From NCBI RefSeq assembly GCF_001984195.1, contig NZ_MTQN01000009.1:1-64000 (forward strand): a stretch of 64,000 nt of DNA. Reading direction: 5' to 3'. Under the pieces are notes generated by a model. It was not told the DNA's origin, made no database searches, and saw only the letters and a list, made by a program, of their open reading frames with translations. Below are positions 51,350 through 60,166 of this stretch, piece by piece. The stretch is from Kribbella sp. ALI-6-A. GTDB taxonomy: Bacteria > Actinomycetota > Actinomycetes > Propionibacteriales > Kribbellaceae. The stretch's first letter is position 1. Each line of letters opens with the position of its first letter. A program made the translations under genes and the position numbers.

Positions 51350-52081
51350 TCAGCGCGTGGTGACGGCGCTGCCGAGGTCCCAGCTGATCGGGGTCGAGTA
51401 CAGCGCGAAGCGGTAGTCGCGCACCTTGCTGTACCGGTACGACAGCGTGACCTCGCCCTTGGAGTTGGTCCACAGACCACCCTTGAGCGTCTGCCACACC
51501 GTCGATCCCTGCTCGCGGAACTGGAACACGCCCGCGGCCGAGCGCTTGAAGTACGAGTTGTTCGACACCGAGTACAGCAACGAGGTGCCCTTCAGCGTGA
51601 CCACGTCACCGGTGCGCGACGACGAGATCCACGCGCCCGCGGCCAGCTTCACCGTGACCGACAGCTTGTTCTGGGTGTTCGCCGAACCGTCGGGGTTGGT
51701 GCTGCCGACGCCGTAGAACTCCTGCACGCCGATCGGGTGGTCGGCCGGGACGAACCAGGAGCCGTCGCCGAACTCGTAGTCCTTGTCGAAGACGACCTCG
51801 TTGACGATGCCCTTGCTCGGGTGCCGCAGCCACCAGCCCGACTGCGCGTCGGGGTTGGCCGCGCAGGTGCCGCTCAACTTGCCGTACAGCATCAGCTCCG
51901 GGCGGCCGATGGCGACCCGGGTCGGTACCGACAGGTTGCAGGTCCCGGCGGCGTCGCGGGAGGACGAGGCGTCCGGCTTCCAGTGCGCGCCCGGCTCGGG
52001 CCTGGCGGCCGACGCCGAGAGCGGCGCCACCGCGGCCAGCCCGACCACCGCGAGGGCGGCCGTCAGCGTACGACGAATCAT
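51350..52081 (-). CDS. Secreted protein, paralog 1 of a tandem family
   Basis: A 243-residue protein with signal peptide MIRRTLTAALAVVGLAAVAP ending near ASA. After a variable domain (~35-130) there is a C-terminal module (~145-243) from KLAAGAWISSSRTGDVVTLK to WDLGSAVTTR. In the three tandem paralogs this module is nearly identical. It resembles Ig-like beta-sandwich tail modules of actinobacterial exported proteins. Two cysteines (TCNLS, GTCAAN) may form a disulfide. Exported; function unknown. Confidence 0.85.
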   Translation of the reverse strand: MIRRTLTAALAVVGLAAVAPLSASAARPEPGAHWKPDASSSRDAAGTCNLSVPTRVAIGRPELMLYGKLSGTCAANPDAQSGWWLRHPSKGIVNEVVFDKDYEFGDGSWFVPADHPIGVQEFYGVGSTNPDGSANTQNKLSVTVKLAAGAWISSSRTGDVVTLKGTSLLYSVSNNSYFKRSAAGVFQFREQGSTVWQTLKGGLWTNSKGEVTLSYRYSKVRDYRFALYSTPISWDLGSAVTTR

Positions 52082-52115
52082 GGGATGTGCTCCTTGGTGT
52101 CAAACGTGGCTGGCA

Positions 52116-52135
52116 CTGGGACCCCCCTCAGCACC
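52116..52135 (-). repeat. Conserved leader element of paralog 1
   Basis: GGTGCTGAGGGGGGTCCCAG on the minus strand, 35 bases ahead of the start codon. The same 20 bases recur ahead of the other two paralogs, with one change in the third. A TACGCT -10-like element (52153-52148) lies upstream. Confidence 0.65.
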
Positions 52136-52153
52136 GACGATGACCGGAGCGTA

Positions 52154-52180
52154 GTGGCCGGGAGGGTCCCTCCCGGCCAC
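52154..52180. terminator. Terminator between paralogs 2 and 1
   Basis: GTGGCCGGGAGGG and CCCTCCCGGCCAC form a 13-bp perfect stem just after the paralog 2 stop and immediately upstream of the paralog 1 -10 region. It should insulate the genes or modulate the paralog 1 promoter. Confidence 0.65.
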
Positions 52181-52229
52181 CATCACGTCAGCTCAACCCG
52201 GCACTCGGCCGAATTGCAGCTTGTTGCAA

Positions 52230-52955
52230 TCAGCGGGTGGTGACGGCGCTGCCGAGGTCCCAGCTGATCGGGGTCGAGTACAGCGCGAAGCGGTAGTCGC
52301 GCACCTTGCTGTACCGGTACGACAGCGTGACCTCGCCCTTGGAGTTGGTCCACAGACCACCCTTCAGGGTCTGCCACACCGTCGAACCCTGCTCACGGAA
52401 CTGGAACACACCCGCGGCGGACCGCTTGAAGAACACGTTGTTCGACACCGAGTAGAGCAGCGACGTCCCCTTCAGCGTGACCACGTCGCCCGTGCGGGAC
52501 GACGAGATCCAGGCGCCGGCGGCCAGCTTGACCGTGACCGGGACGCTGTTCTGCGTGTAGGTGGCGCCGTCGGTGTTGGTGCTGTACGCGGGCTTGAAGG
52601 TCTGGCTTCCGATCGCGTCGTCGGAGTTGACCCACCAGGTGCCGTCCAGGTCCGGGTCGGTCGCGTCCCAGCCGATGAAGTTCACGTTGCCCTTGGAGGG
52701 GTGGTTCAGCAGCCAGACCGAGCTGTTGCCGGTCCGGTTGCAGTCACCGCTGATCTTGCCCGGCAGGATCAGCAGCGGCTTGCTGATGGCCACGCGGTTC
52801 GGAACCGAGACGTTGCAGACGCCCGCGGCCTGCGCCGACGTGACGGGCGCCTTGACGGCCGGTTCCGGAAGCGGCCGGCCGGCCGAGGCCGCCAGCGGCG
52901 TCACGGCCGCGATGCCGAGCGCGGCAACCGCGGCCGTGAGGGTACGACGAATCAT
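52230..52955 (-). CDS. Secreted protein, paralog 2 of a tandem family
   Basis: A 241-residue protein with signal peptide (MIRRTLTAAVAALGIAAVTP...ASA). The variable middle domain differs from the neighbours (GVCNVSVPNRVAISKPLLIL). The C-terminal module starting KLAAGAWISSS is almost identical to the other paralogs. The DNA just after its stop carries TTGCAGCTTGTTGCAA (52214-52229), also seen after paralog 3. Exported; function unknown. Confidence 0.85.
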   Translation of the reverse strand: MIRRTLTAAVAALGIAAVTPLAASAGRPLPEPAVKAPVTSAQAAGVCNVSVPNRVAISKPLLILPGKISGDCNRTGNSSVWLLNHPSKGNVNFIGWDATDPDLDGTWWVNSDDAIGSQTFKPAYSTNTDGATYTQNSVPVTVKLAAGAWISSSRTGDVVTLKGTSLLYSVSNNVFFKRSAAGVFQFREQGSTVWQTLKGGLWTNSKGEVTLSYRYSKVRDYRFALYSTPISWDLGSAVTTR

Positions 52956-52986
52956 TCGATGCTCCTTGCGTCCAAACATGACGGCG

Positions 52987-53006
52987 CTGGGACCCCCCTC
53001 AGCACC
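52987..53006 (-). repeat. Conserved leader element of paralog 2
   Basis: GGTGCTGAGGGGGGTCCCAG again, 31 bases ahead of the start, with CAAGGAGCATC just before the ATG. It is identical to the paralog 1 element. Confidence 0.65.
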
Positions 53007-53103
53007 TGGTGATGGGCGGAGCGTAAACCGTTGCAGCGCCATACCCCGCCCACCACCGCATTGAATGAGACCTGCGTCACCACCGACCTGCAGCTTGTTG
53101 CAA

Positions 53104-53835
53104 TCAGCGGGTCGTGACGGCGCTGCCGAGGTCCCAGCTGATCGGGGTCGAGTACAGCGCGAAGCGGTAGTCGCGGACCTTGCTGTAGCGGTAGGACAGG
53201 GTGACTTCGCCCTTGGAGTTGGTCCACAGACCACCCTTGAGCGTCTGCCACACTGTCGAACCCTGCTCGCGGAACTGGAACACGCCCGCGGCCGAGCGCT
53301 TGAAGTACGCGTTCGTCGTGACCGAGTACAGCAGCGAGGTGCCCTTCAGCGTGACCACGTCACCGGTGCGCGACGACGAGATCCACGCGCCCGCGGCGAG
53401 CTTGACGGTGACCGGCACGTTGTTCTGGGTGAACTGGGTGCCGTCGGCGTTGATGCTGCCGATGCCCTGCCAGGTCTGGGTGCCGATCGGGTGCACGTCC
53501 GGGACCTGCCACCTGCCGTCGCCCAAGGGATCGACCGGGTCGAACAGCAGGCCGTTCACGTCGCCCTGGCTGGGGTGGTGAAGGATCCAGCCCGACGTGT
53601 TGTCGGGTACGGCGCATCCACCGCTGCGCTTGCCGTACAGGGTCAGGTTCGGCCGGCCGATGGCGACCCGGGTCGGGACCGACAGGTTGCACGGGCCGTC
53701 GGCTGCCGCGGCGGAGACCGGGCCCTTGAGGCTCGGCGGCATCACCGGGCCGGGGCGGGCGGCCGAGGCCGACAGCGGCGCGACGGCCGCGAGGCCGACG
53801 ACAGCCACCGCGGCCGTGAGGGTACGACGAATCAT
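53104..53835 (-). CDS. Secreted protein, paralog 3 of a tandem family
   Basis: A 243-residue protein with signal peptide (MIRRTLTAAVAVVGLAAVAP...ASA). The middle domain (GPCNLSVPTRVAIGRPNLTL) is closer to paralog 1 than to paralog 2. The C-terminal module from KLAAGAWISSS to the end matches both others almost residue for residue. The first of the three in transcription order. Exported; function unknown. Confidence 0.85.
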   Translation of the reverse strand: MIRRTLTAAVAVVGLAAVAPLSASAARPGPVMPPSLKGPVSAAAADGPCNLSVPTRVAIGRPNLTLYGKRSGGCAVPDNTSGWILHHPSQGDVNGLLFDPVDPLGDGRWQVPDVHPIGTQTWQGIGSINADGTQFTQNNVPVTVKLAAGAWISSSRTGDVVTLKGTSLLYSVTTNAYFKRSAAGVFQFREQGSTVWQTLKGGLWTNSKGEVTLSYRYSKVRDYRFALYSTPISWDLGSAVTTR

Positions 53836-53865
53836 TCGATGCTCCTTGCTCGAACCTGACCGGCA

Positions 53866-53885
53866 CTGGGACCCCCCGCAGCACC
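53866..53885 (-). repeat. Conserved leader element of paralog 3
   Basis: GGTGCTGCGGGGGGTCCCAG, one base different from the other two, 30 bases ahead of the start. Confidence 0.6.
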
Positions 53886-53980
53886 ATCTGATGCGGCTGA
53901 GCGTAGTGCGCGAGGAGCTCACCGCCGGCGGGAATCCGCGCCGGCTGCAGCATCGTGCAAGAGCCGTCCGTTGACCGGAC

Positions 53981-54991
53981 TCAGTCCATCCCGGCGTGGG
54001 CCAGCGCGATCAGGCGGGAGAGCGCGCGCAGGTACTTCTTCCGGTAGCCGCCCTTCAGCATCGCGGGCGAGAAGAGCTGGTCGAGCGGCAGGCCACTGTG
54101 CAGCAGCGGGATGTCCCGGTCGTACATCCGGTCGGCCAGGACGACCAGGCGCAGCGCGATGTTCTCGTCGGTGAGCTCCCGGACGTCGGTGATGCCGACC
54201 GTCTCGACGCCGTCCAGGAACGCGCCGTACTTGCTGGGGTGGAGCTCGCCGAGGTGGTGGTAGAGATCGACGAAGTGGTCGCACGACGCGTTCGGAAGGT
54301 CGGCCGTCGCGCGCTCGACGGCGTCGTCGGACCACGGAGCCGGGGCGACCGGAAGGCCACGGTGGCGGTAGTCGGGCCCGTCGATCCGGCGTACGTCGAA
54401 GTGGCCGGCCAGGGCCTGGATCTCGCGCAGGAAGTCGGTGGCCTGGAAGCGGCCTTCGCCGAGCTTGTCGGGCAGCGTGTTGGAGGTCGCCGCCAGCTGG
54501 ACCCCGGCGTCGACGAGCTGCCGGAGCAGCCGCGAGATCAGGACGGTGTCGCCGGGATCGTCCAGCTCGAACTCGTCGATACAGATCAGCCGGTACGCCG
54601 ACAACGCCTCGACCGCCGTCCGCATGCCGAGCGCGCCGACCAGGTTGGTGAGCTCGACGAACGTGCAGTACATCTTCGGGCCGGCCGAGACGTGCCACAG
54701 CGACGCGAGCAGGTGCGTCTTGCCGACGCCGAACCCGCCGTCCAGGTAGATGCCGGGCTTGAGCGTCTCGGCCGGGGATTTGCGCCGCCACCAGGACTTC
54801 TCCCGGCGCGGCTCGGCCAGCACCTTGCCGCGCTCGACCAGTACGCCGAGCACCTCGGCCTGGCTCGGCTCGTCCGGCGCGGGCCGGTACGTCTCGAACC
54901 GCACAGGCGCGAACCGCGGTGGCGGCACGCACTCCGACAGCAGCCGGTCCGGACTCACCTCCGGCCGCCGCTCGACCAAACGGATCGGCAT
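53981..54991 (-). CDS. zapE: Cell division protein ZapE (AFG1-like ATPase)
   Basis: A 336-residue ATPase of the ZapE/AFG1 family. Walker A GGFGVGKTHLLASLWH is followed by the Walker B ICIDEFELDDPGD, the TSNTLPDKL sensor region and KYGAFLDGVETVGITD. ZapE is linked to Z-ring function in proteobacteria; the role in actinobacteria is less clear. The length is normal. It is a single-gene unit here, divergent from the sugar ABC operon. Confidence 0.9.
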   Translation of the reverse strand: MPIRLVERRPEVSPDRLLSECVPPPRFAPVRFETYRPAPDEPSQAEVLGVLVERGKVLAEPRREKSWWRRKSPAETLKPGIYLDGGFGVGKTHLLASLWHVSAGPKMYCTFVELTNLVGALGMRTAVEALSAYRLICIDEFELDDPGDTVLISRLLRQLVDAGVQLAATSNTLPDKLGEGRFQATDFLREIQALAGHFDVRRIDGPDYRHRGLPVAPAPWSDDAVERATADLPNASCDHFVDLYHHLGELHPSKYGAFLDGVETVGITDVRELTDENIALRLVVLADRMYDRDIPLLHSGLPLDQLFSPAMLKGGYRKKYLRALSRLIALAHAGMD

Positions 54992-55085
54992 ACCGCCACC
55001 CTACGATCCGGCCGCCAGTCGATCCGAATCCCGGGGCACCCCTATCCGGCTGCGCGGGTGGTTCGGCGTACGGGCCGTGCTGCGA

Positions 55086-55148
55086 CCCGGGAAACTCCCG
55101 GGAAACTGCGATGTGATCTTGCGCGCTTTCTTACATTCAGTTAGGAAG
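55086..55148 (+). promoter_or_regulatory. Candidate operator region of the sugar ABC operon
   Basis: CCCGGGAaacTCCCGGG (55086-55102) is a perfect 7+7 palindrome that also makes two adjacent CCCGGGAAACT repeats. Further on, CTTTCTTA and TTAGGAAG (55126-55148) form a weaker dyad. Both lie within 110 bp of the binding-protein gene, the expected place for a ROK or LacI-type operator. Which protein binds is unknown. Confidence 0.5.
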
Positions 55149-55192
55149 TTGCCATCGGGGTCCGCAGCCGGCTGAACGACCGAGGAGTCAGC

Positions 55193-56524
55193 ATGCAGGA
55201 TGAACGGCAACTCCCATCCCTTTCCGCCACACCGTTTCGACGACGGAGCCTGCTCAAGGGCGCGCTCGGCGGTGCCGCCGCGCTCGGGCTCGGCTCCTCG
55301 CTGGCCGCCTGCAGCAACGACAGCGGCGGCAGCTCCGGCGGCGGCAAAGCCGTCGTCCGGGTCTGGTCCTGGTACGGCGACCAGGAGGACCAGTTCCCGA
55401 AGCTGATCGAGAAGTTCCAGGCCGCGCACAGCAACATCACGATCGAAAACCGGATCTTCGGCACGCCCGACCAGTACCTGCCGGCGCTGCAGGCGGCGGT
55501 CGCCGGCGGGGACGTCCCGGAGATCTTCGCCCCGCACACCCGGGCGCTGACCTACGGCACCGGTGGCGTGTCCGCCGACCTGAAGAAGGAGCTCGGCGAC
55601 GACTTCCTGAAGGACTTCTTCGACTCCGCCAACCAGGAGTACACCCTGGACGGCAAGCAGTACGCCGTCGGCTGGATGGCGCAGACCTTCGGGCTGTTCT
55701 ACAACCCCGACCTGCTGAAGCAGGCCGGCGTCGGCGAGGACGAGATCGAGACCTGGGACGACCTGATCGCGGCCGCGGCCAAGATCCGGGCCATCGGCAA
55801 GCATCCGGTCGCGCTGAGCTGCAACCCGACGACCAGCTCGCTGGACTTCTTCCTGCCGCTGCTGACCCAGGTCGCCGACGACCCGACGTTCTACCTCAAG
55901 CTCGACCAGCTCCAAGACGGACTGACCTACGAGGACCCGAAGGTCGTCCAGGCGCTGGAGCTGAACCAAAAGATCGTCAAGGGCGGCGTCTTCCAGCCCG
56001 GGACGACCGGCACCAGCGGCGACCAGGTCCCGCAGATCTTCTACACCGAGAAGTCGGCGATGCTGTTCAACGGCTCGTGGACGCCGCAGGGCCTGGCCAA
56101 GGACGCTCCCCCGGCGTTCGCGAAGAAGTACAAGGTGATGAAGACCCCGGCGATCGCGCCCGGCAAGCGGCACTGGTGCGCGAACCAGGCCGGCGCCGGC
56201 TGGGCCGTCTCGGAGACCAGCAAGAACAAGGACGCCGCACTGGAGTTCCTGCGCTTCCTGTACGCCGCCGACCAGTACTCCCCCACCATGAACGACTCCA
56301 ACTCGATGCCCGCGACCAAGAGCGCCGCGGCCCGGATCGAGCTGCCGATCATGAAGCAGATGACGTCGTGGCTGATCGACGGCGACGGCTGCCCGCACAT
56401 CCCGTTCGGGGCGGGCTCGGTGGCCGCCGGGGATCCGCTCTCCAAGATCTTCGACGGGACCGGCGAACCGGCCGCGGTGGCCAAGGAGATGCAGCAGGCG
56501 GTGCAGAACGCCAAGGGCGGCTGA
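55193..56524 (+). CDS. Sugar ABC transporter substrate-binding lipoprotein
   Basis: A 443-residue extracellular solute-binding protein (family 1, maltose type). The signal has a twin-arginine-like FRRRSLLKGAL followed by lipobox LAAC (C40), so it is probably a Tat-exported lipoprotein. It has VVRVWSWYGDQEDQFPKL, SGDQVPQIFYTEKSAMLFNG and a C-terminal helical end. It captures a sugar or oligosaccharide and delivers it to the permeases encoded next. Confidence 0.92.
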   Translation: MQDERQLPSLSATPFRRRSLLKGALGGAAALGLGSSLAACSNDSGGSSGGGKAVVRVWSWYGDQEDQFPKLIEKFQAAHSNITIENRIFGTPDQYLPALQAAVAGGDVPEIFAPHTRALTYGTGGVSADLKKELGDDFLKDFFDSANQEYTLDGKQYAVGWMAQTFGLFYNPDLLKQAGVGEDEIETWDDLIAAAAKIRAIGKHPVALSCNPTTSSLDFFLPLLTQVADDPTFYLKLDQLQDGLTYEDPKVVQALELNQKIVKGGVFQPGTTGTSGDQVPQIFYTEKSAMLFNGSWTPQGLAKDAPPAFAKKYKVMKTPAIAPGKRHWCANQAGAGWAVSETSKNKDAALEFLRFLYAADQYSPTMNDSNSMPATKSAAARIELPIMKQMTSWLIDGDGCPHIPFGAGSVAAGDPLSKIFDGTGEPAAVAKEMQQAVQNAKGG

Positions 56525-56528
56525 GCGG

Positions 56529-57503
56529 GTGGCGACCACAACCACCACCCGGGCCGACCCCGGCGCCGCGCCGGTACGCCGTCCGCAGGTGCGGGCGAAC
56601 CGCTTCGGATCGCCGCTGCGCCGGTCGCAGCGGGTCGCGGGCTACCTGTTCGTGCTGCCGACGTTCGCGCTGTTCCTGGGCTTCGTGCTCTGGCCGATCC
56701 TGCGGACCATCTACCTGAGCTTGACCGCGTGGGGCGGGTTCGGGGCGCCGCGGTTCATCGGAGCCGACAACTACACCCGGATGCTCGGCGACCCGGTCGC
56801 GCGGCGCGCGCTGATCGTGACGCTCGTGCTGACCGCGGTGACGACGGTGCTCCTGACTTTTCTCGGCCTGCTCACGGCGGTACTGGTGAACGTCGTGTGG
56901 AAGCACGTCGGCGTCCTGGTCCGGACCATCCTCTTCGTTCCCGGCATCGTGTCGTTCGTGGTGTCGGGCGTGCTGTGGAAGCTGATCTACGACCCGAACA
57001 TCGGCACTCTCAACCAGGTGCTCGGCGCGATCGGTCTCGACTCGCTGCAGCATCCCTGGCTGGCCGACCAGACAACGGTGCTGCCGGCCATCATCCTGGT
57101 CACGATCTGGGGCGGACTCGGCTTCGCCATGCTGATCTTCTTCGCCGGGATCCAGGGCATCGATCCGAGCCTGTACGAGGCGGCGGCGGTGGACGGAGCC
57201 AATCCGGTCCAGCAGTTCTGGAACGTGACCGTGCCGAGCCTTCGCGTCGTGACCGGGCTGGTGATCAGCCTCGGACTGCTGAACGGGTTCAAGGCGTTCG
57301 ACATCATCTACGTGATGACCGGTGGTGGGCCGAACCACGGCAGCGAGGTGCTCGGCACCTATCTGTACTCGCTGGCCTTCGGCTCGACGTCCGGGTCCAT
57401 TCCCCAGCTCGGCTACGCCAGCGCGTTCAGCGTCGTGACGATGGTGCTCTGCACGCTCGCGGTGATCGCCCAGCTCTGGCTGACCAGAAGGGCGGACCGA
57501 TGA
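56529..57503 (+). CDS. Sugar ABC transporter permease (MalF-like)
   Basis: A 324-residue permease with six membrane helices and the EAA loop YEAAAVDGANPVQQFWNVTVP, which contacts the ATPase. It starts with GTG 4 bases after the binding-protein stop and overlaps the second permease by ATGA. No ATPase gene is present in this operon, so a shared MsiK-type ATPase encoded elsewhere probably energises it. Confidence 0.92.
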   Translation: MATTTTTRADPGAAPVRRPQVRANRFGSPLRRSQRVAGYLFVLPTFALFLGFVLWPILRTIYLSLTAWGGFGAPRFIGADNYTRMLGDPVARRALIVTLVLTAVTTVLLTFLGLLTAVLVNVVWKHVGVLVRTILFVPGIVSFVVSGVLWKLIYDPNIGTLNQVLGAIGLDSLQHPWLADQTTVLPAIILVTIWGGLGFAMLIFFAGIQGIDPSLYEAAAVDGANPVQQFWNVTVPSLRVVTGLVISLGLLNGFKAFDIIYVMTGGGPNHGSEVLGTYLYSLAFGSTSGSIPQLGYASAFSVVTMVLCTLAVIAQLWLTRRADR

Positions 57504-58378
57504 CCGCGCCCGCGCTACCCCGAATACGCCGTACGCCGGAGCAGGGCAGCAGGCCGTTCCGGTTTCCGCTGGGCAAGAGCTTCGCGACGTTCGTGCTGGC
57601 GCCGTTCTGCGTGCTGATGGCGTTCCCGTTCGTGTGGATGCTGCTCACCTCACTGCGGGAGCCGAACACGATCTTCGGTGGTCCGGTGATCCCGGACAAG
57701 CTGACCTTCGCCGGCTACTCGACCGCCTGGACCACGATCCAGTTCCCGCTGCACCTGTGGAACAGCGTGTGGATCACGTCGGTGACGGTGATCGGTGTCC
57801 TGGTGTTCGCGACGCTCAGCGGCTACGCGTTCGCCAAGCTCGACTTCCCGTTCCGCAACACGCTGTTCGTGCTGCTGCTGACCACGTTGATGATGCCGGC
57901 GACGGCGCTGATCATCCCGCTCTACCTGCAGCTGAAGACGCTCGGGTTGCTCGACAGCCAGACCGGGTTGCTGGTGCTCTACATCTCCGGGTCGGCGCCG
58001 TTCGCGATGTTCCTGATGCGGGCGTTCTTCCAGACGTTGCCCGACGAGCTGATCGAGGCCGCCCGGGTCGACGGCGGCTCGGAGTTCACGATCTTCTGGC
58101 GGGTGATCCTGCCGCTGACCCGGCCGGGCATCGCGACCGTCGTGATCTTCCAGTTCCTGCAGACCTGGAACGAGTTCCTGATCGCGAACACCGTGCTGCG
58201 CGACACCGACTCGCTGCCGTTGCAGCCGGTGCTGTTCACCCTGATGGGCCAGTACTCCACCAACTGGCCGGCGCTGACCGCCGGTCTCACGCTGTCGGTC
58301 GTCCCGGTCGTGGTGGTCTACGTCCGGATGCAGCGGCAGTTCGTCGCCGGGATGATGCTCGGCGCCGTCAAGAACTGA
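57500..58378 (+). CDS. Sugar ABC transporter permease (MalG-like)
   Basis: A 292-residue permease with six membrane helices and the EAA loop IEAARVDGGSEFTIFWRVILP. It pairs with the upstream permease. The first helix is preceded by a basic N-terminus. It completes the importer, still without an ATPase gene. Confidence 0.92.
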   Translation: MTAPALPRIRRTPEQGSRPFRFPLGKSFATFVLAPFCVLMAFPFVWMLLTSLREPNTIFGGPVIPDKLTFAGYSTAWTTIQFPLHLWNSVWITSVTVIGVLVFATLSGYAFAKLDFPFRNTLFVLLLTTLMMPATALIIPLYLQLKTLGLLDSQTGLLVLYISGSAPFAMFLMRAFFQTLPDELIEAARVDGGSEFTIFWRVILPLTRPGIATVVIFQFLQTWNEFLIANTVLRDTDSLPLQPVLFTLMGQYSTNWPALTAGLTLSVVPVVVVYVRMQRQFVAGMMLGAVKN

Positions 58379-58400
58379 CTCCCCCTACCGAAGGAGATCC

Positions 58401-59171
58401 ATGCCGATCAAGAACGTCGTCGTCAACTGCACCGACGTCCAGCGCTCGGTCGAGTACTACGGGAAGTTCCTGGAGCTGCCGCTGATCGGTGAGGCAGGCG
58501 AAGATCGCGCTCTCCTCGACGCCGTGACCGCGACCATCGAGCTGCGCAGGGTGGAGCAGGGACGAGAGGCCAGCACGTGGGTCGGCGACGACCTGCAGAA
58601 GGGGTTCCGGCACATCGGCTTCAAGGTGGACCGGCTGGACGAACGCGCTGCCGTGCTGAAGGCGGCCGGCGTCGAGTTCACGCTCGATCCGCTGGACGCC
58701 GAGGGTGCGGTCCGGATCTGCTTCTTCTTCGATCCCGACGGGACGTTGCTGGAGATGATCCAGGGCGACCTGCAGTACGCCGCGGTGCTGGACGAGGACG
58801 GGGTCGCGAGAGAGCGCGCTCTCGGCGTTCCGACGCGTCCACGCTTCGACCACGTCGCGGTGACCGTCGAGGACCGGGAACGCACCCACGAGTTCTACCG
58901 GGACCACTACGGCTTCTCGTTCATCGGCACGATCGAGCAACCGCACGACCCGCGCGGCTTCAGCATCGGCTACCTCAAGGGCGGCGACACGGTGCTCGAG
59001 GTGTTCACCTACGAGCGCGAGAAGACCGCCCGCGAACCGCAGCTCGACGTGGCCGGTTTCTCGTACGCCGTGCTCGCGGGCGACCCGCCGGCCGGGCTGC
59101 CCACGCTGACGGCGCCGGACGGGACCGACGTCCAGGTCGATCCGGACGGATTCAGCTTCGCTACCATCTGA
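58401..59171 (+). CDS. Two-domain VOC (glyoxalase/dioxygenase-fold) protein
   Basis: A 256-residue protein with two vicinal-oxygen-chelate units: residues 1-120 (NVVVNCTDVQRSVEYYGKFLEL, GTLLEMIQGDL) and 145-256 (FDHVAVTVEDRERTHEFYRDHYG, TVLEVFTYE). Candidate metal ligands are His and Glu in each unit. It lies in the sugar importer operon with AAGGAG before its ATG. It may be an isomerase or dioxygenase acting on the imported compound; the reaction is unknown. Confidence 0.85.
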   Translation: MPIKNVVVNCTDVQRSVEYYGKFLELPLIGEAGEDRALLDAVTATIELRRVEQGREASTWVGDDLQKGFRHIGFKVDRLDERAAVLKAAGVEFTLDPLDAEGAVRICFFFDPDGTLLEMIQGDLQYAAVLDEDGVARERALGVPTRPRFDHVAVTVEDRERTHEFYRDHYGFSFIGTIEQPHDPRGFSIGYLKGGDTVLEVFTYEREKTAREPQLDVAGFSYAVLAGDPPAGLPTLTAPDGTDVQVDPDGFSFATI

Positions 59172-59209
59172 CTTAACCGTTTCACCTGTCTTCCCGAAAG
59201 CGGGTTCCC

Positions 59210-60166
59210 GTGACCGATCCTTCGACCGGCGACTGGCTGCGCCCGCTCGGTTCCACCGGACTGACCGTGTCGGCCGTCTGCGCCGGCGGCGCGCTGCTCG
59301 CCGGAATGCCCGAGGTCTTCGGGTACGACGTGAGCCAGAACGAGGCGGTCGCCGTGATCGACCGGGTGCTCGACGGCCCGCTGACCTGGATCGACACCTC
59401 GAACGGGTACGGCGCCGGCGAGAGCGAGCGCCGGATCGGCCAGGCGCTCGCGGCCCGTCGCAGTGGACTGCCGGACGGGTTCCTGGTCGCGACCAAGGTC
59501 GACGCGCTCGGCGACGACTACTCCGGCGCCCGGGTCCGGGCGAGCGTGGCCGAGAGCAAGCAACGGCTCGGGCTCGATCACTTGCCGCTGGTGTACCTGC
59601 ACGACCCGGAGTTCCACGACTTCGACAGCATGCGGGACGCCGTCGCGACGCTGATGAGGCTGCGCGACGAGGGCGAGATCGGGCACGTCGGTCTCGCCGG
59701 CGGCAACGTGCACGAACTCGCCCGTTACCTCGAGCTCGGCGGCTTTGAGGTGCTGCTCGTGCACAACCGGTGGAGCCTGGTCGACCACAGCGCCGACGAG
59801 CTGATCGAGAAAGCGCTCTCTGATGGTCTCGCGGTGGTCAACGCCGCGATCTACGGCGGCGGCATCCTGGCGAACCCCCAGAGCAGCTCCGGCAAGTACG
59901 GCTATCGCGACGCGCCCGCCGCGACCCTCGACGCGGTGGCACGGATGGACCAGGCCTGCCGCGAGTACGGGATCGACCTGGCCACGGCCGCGCTCCAGCA
60001 CTCCGTGAACGACCCGCGGATCACGGGCACGGTCGTCGGCTTCAGCAAGCCCGCACGTGTCGACCAGCTGGTCGCCGCGCTGAAGACCGAGATCCCCGAC
60101 GAGCTGACCGCCCGGCTGTCCGAACTGATGCCTGACCGTACCCACTGGCTGGAAGGAACCCGATGA
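59210..60166 (+). CDS. Aldo/keto reductase
   Basis: A 318-residue AKR fold with GSTGLTVSAVCAGGALLAG, the active-site Asp/Tyr region WIDTSNGYGAGESERRIG, catalytic Lys in LVATKVDALG and His/Asp in LVYLHDPEF. It starts at GTG with a weak upstream purine stretch. It is of the dehydrogenase-like branch (for example D-threo-aldose or L-fucose dehydrogenases). It probably oxidises or reduces a sugar from the glycoside. Confidence 0.85.
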   Translation: MTDPSTGDWLRPLGSTGLTVSAVCAGGALLAGMPEVFGYDVSQNEAVAVIDRVLDGPLTWIDTSNGYGAGESERRIGQALAARRSGLPDGFLVATKVDALGDDYSGARVRASVAESKQRLGLDHLPLVYLHDPEFHDFDSMRDAVATLMRLRDEGEIGHVGLAGGNVHELARYLELGGFEVLLVHNRWSLVDHSADELIEKALSDGLAVVNAAIYGGGILANPQSSSGKYGYRDAPAATLDAVARMDQACREYGIDLATAALQHSVNDPRITGTVVGFSKPARVDQLVAALKTEIPDELTARLSELMPDRTHWLEGTR

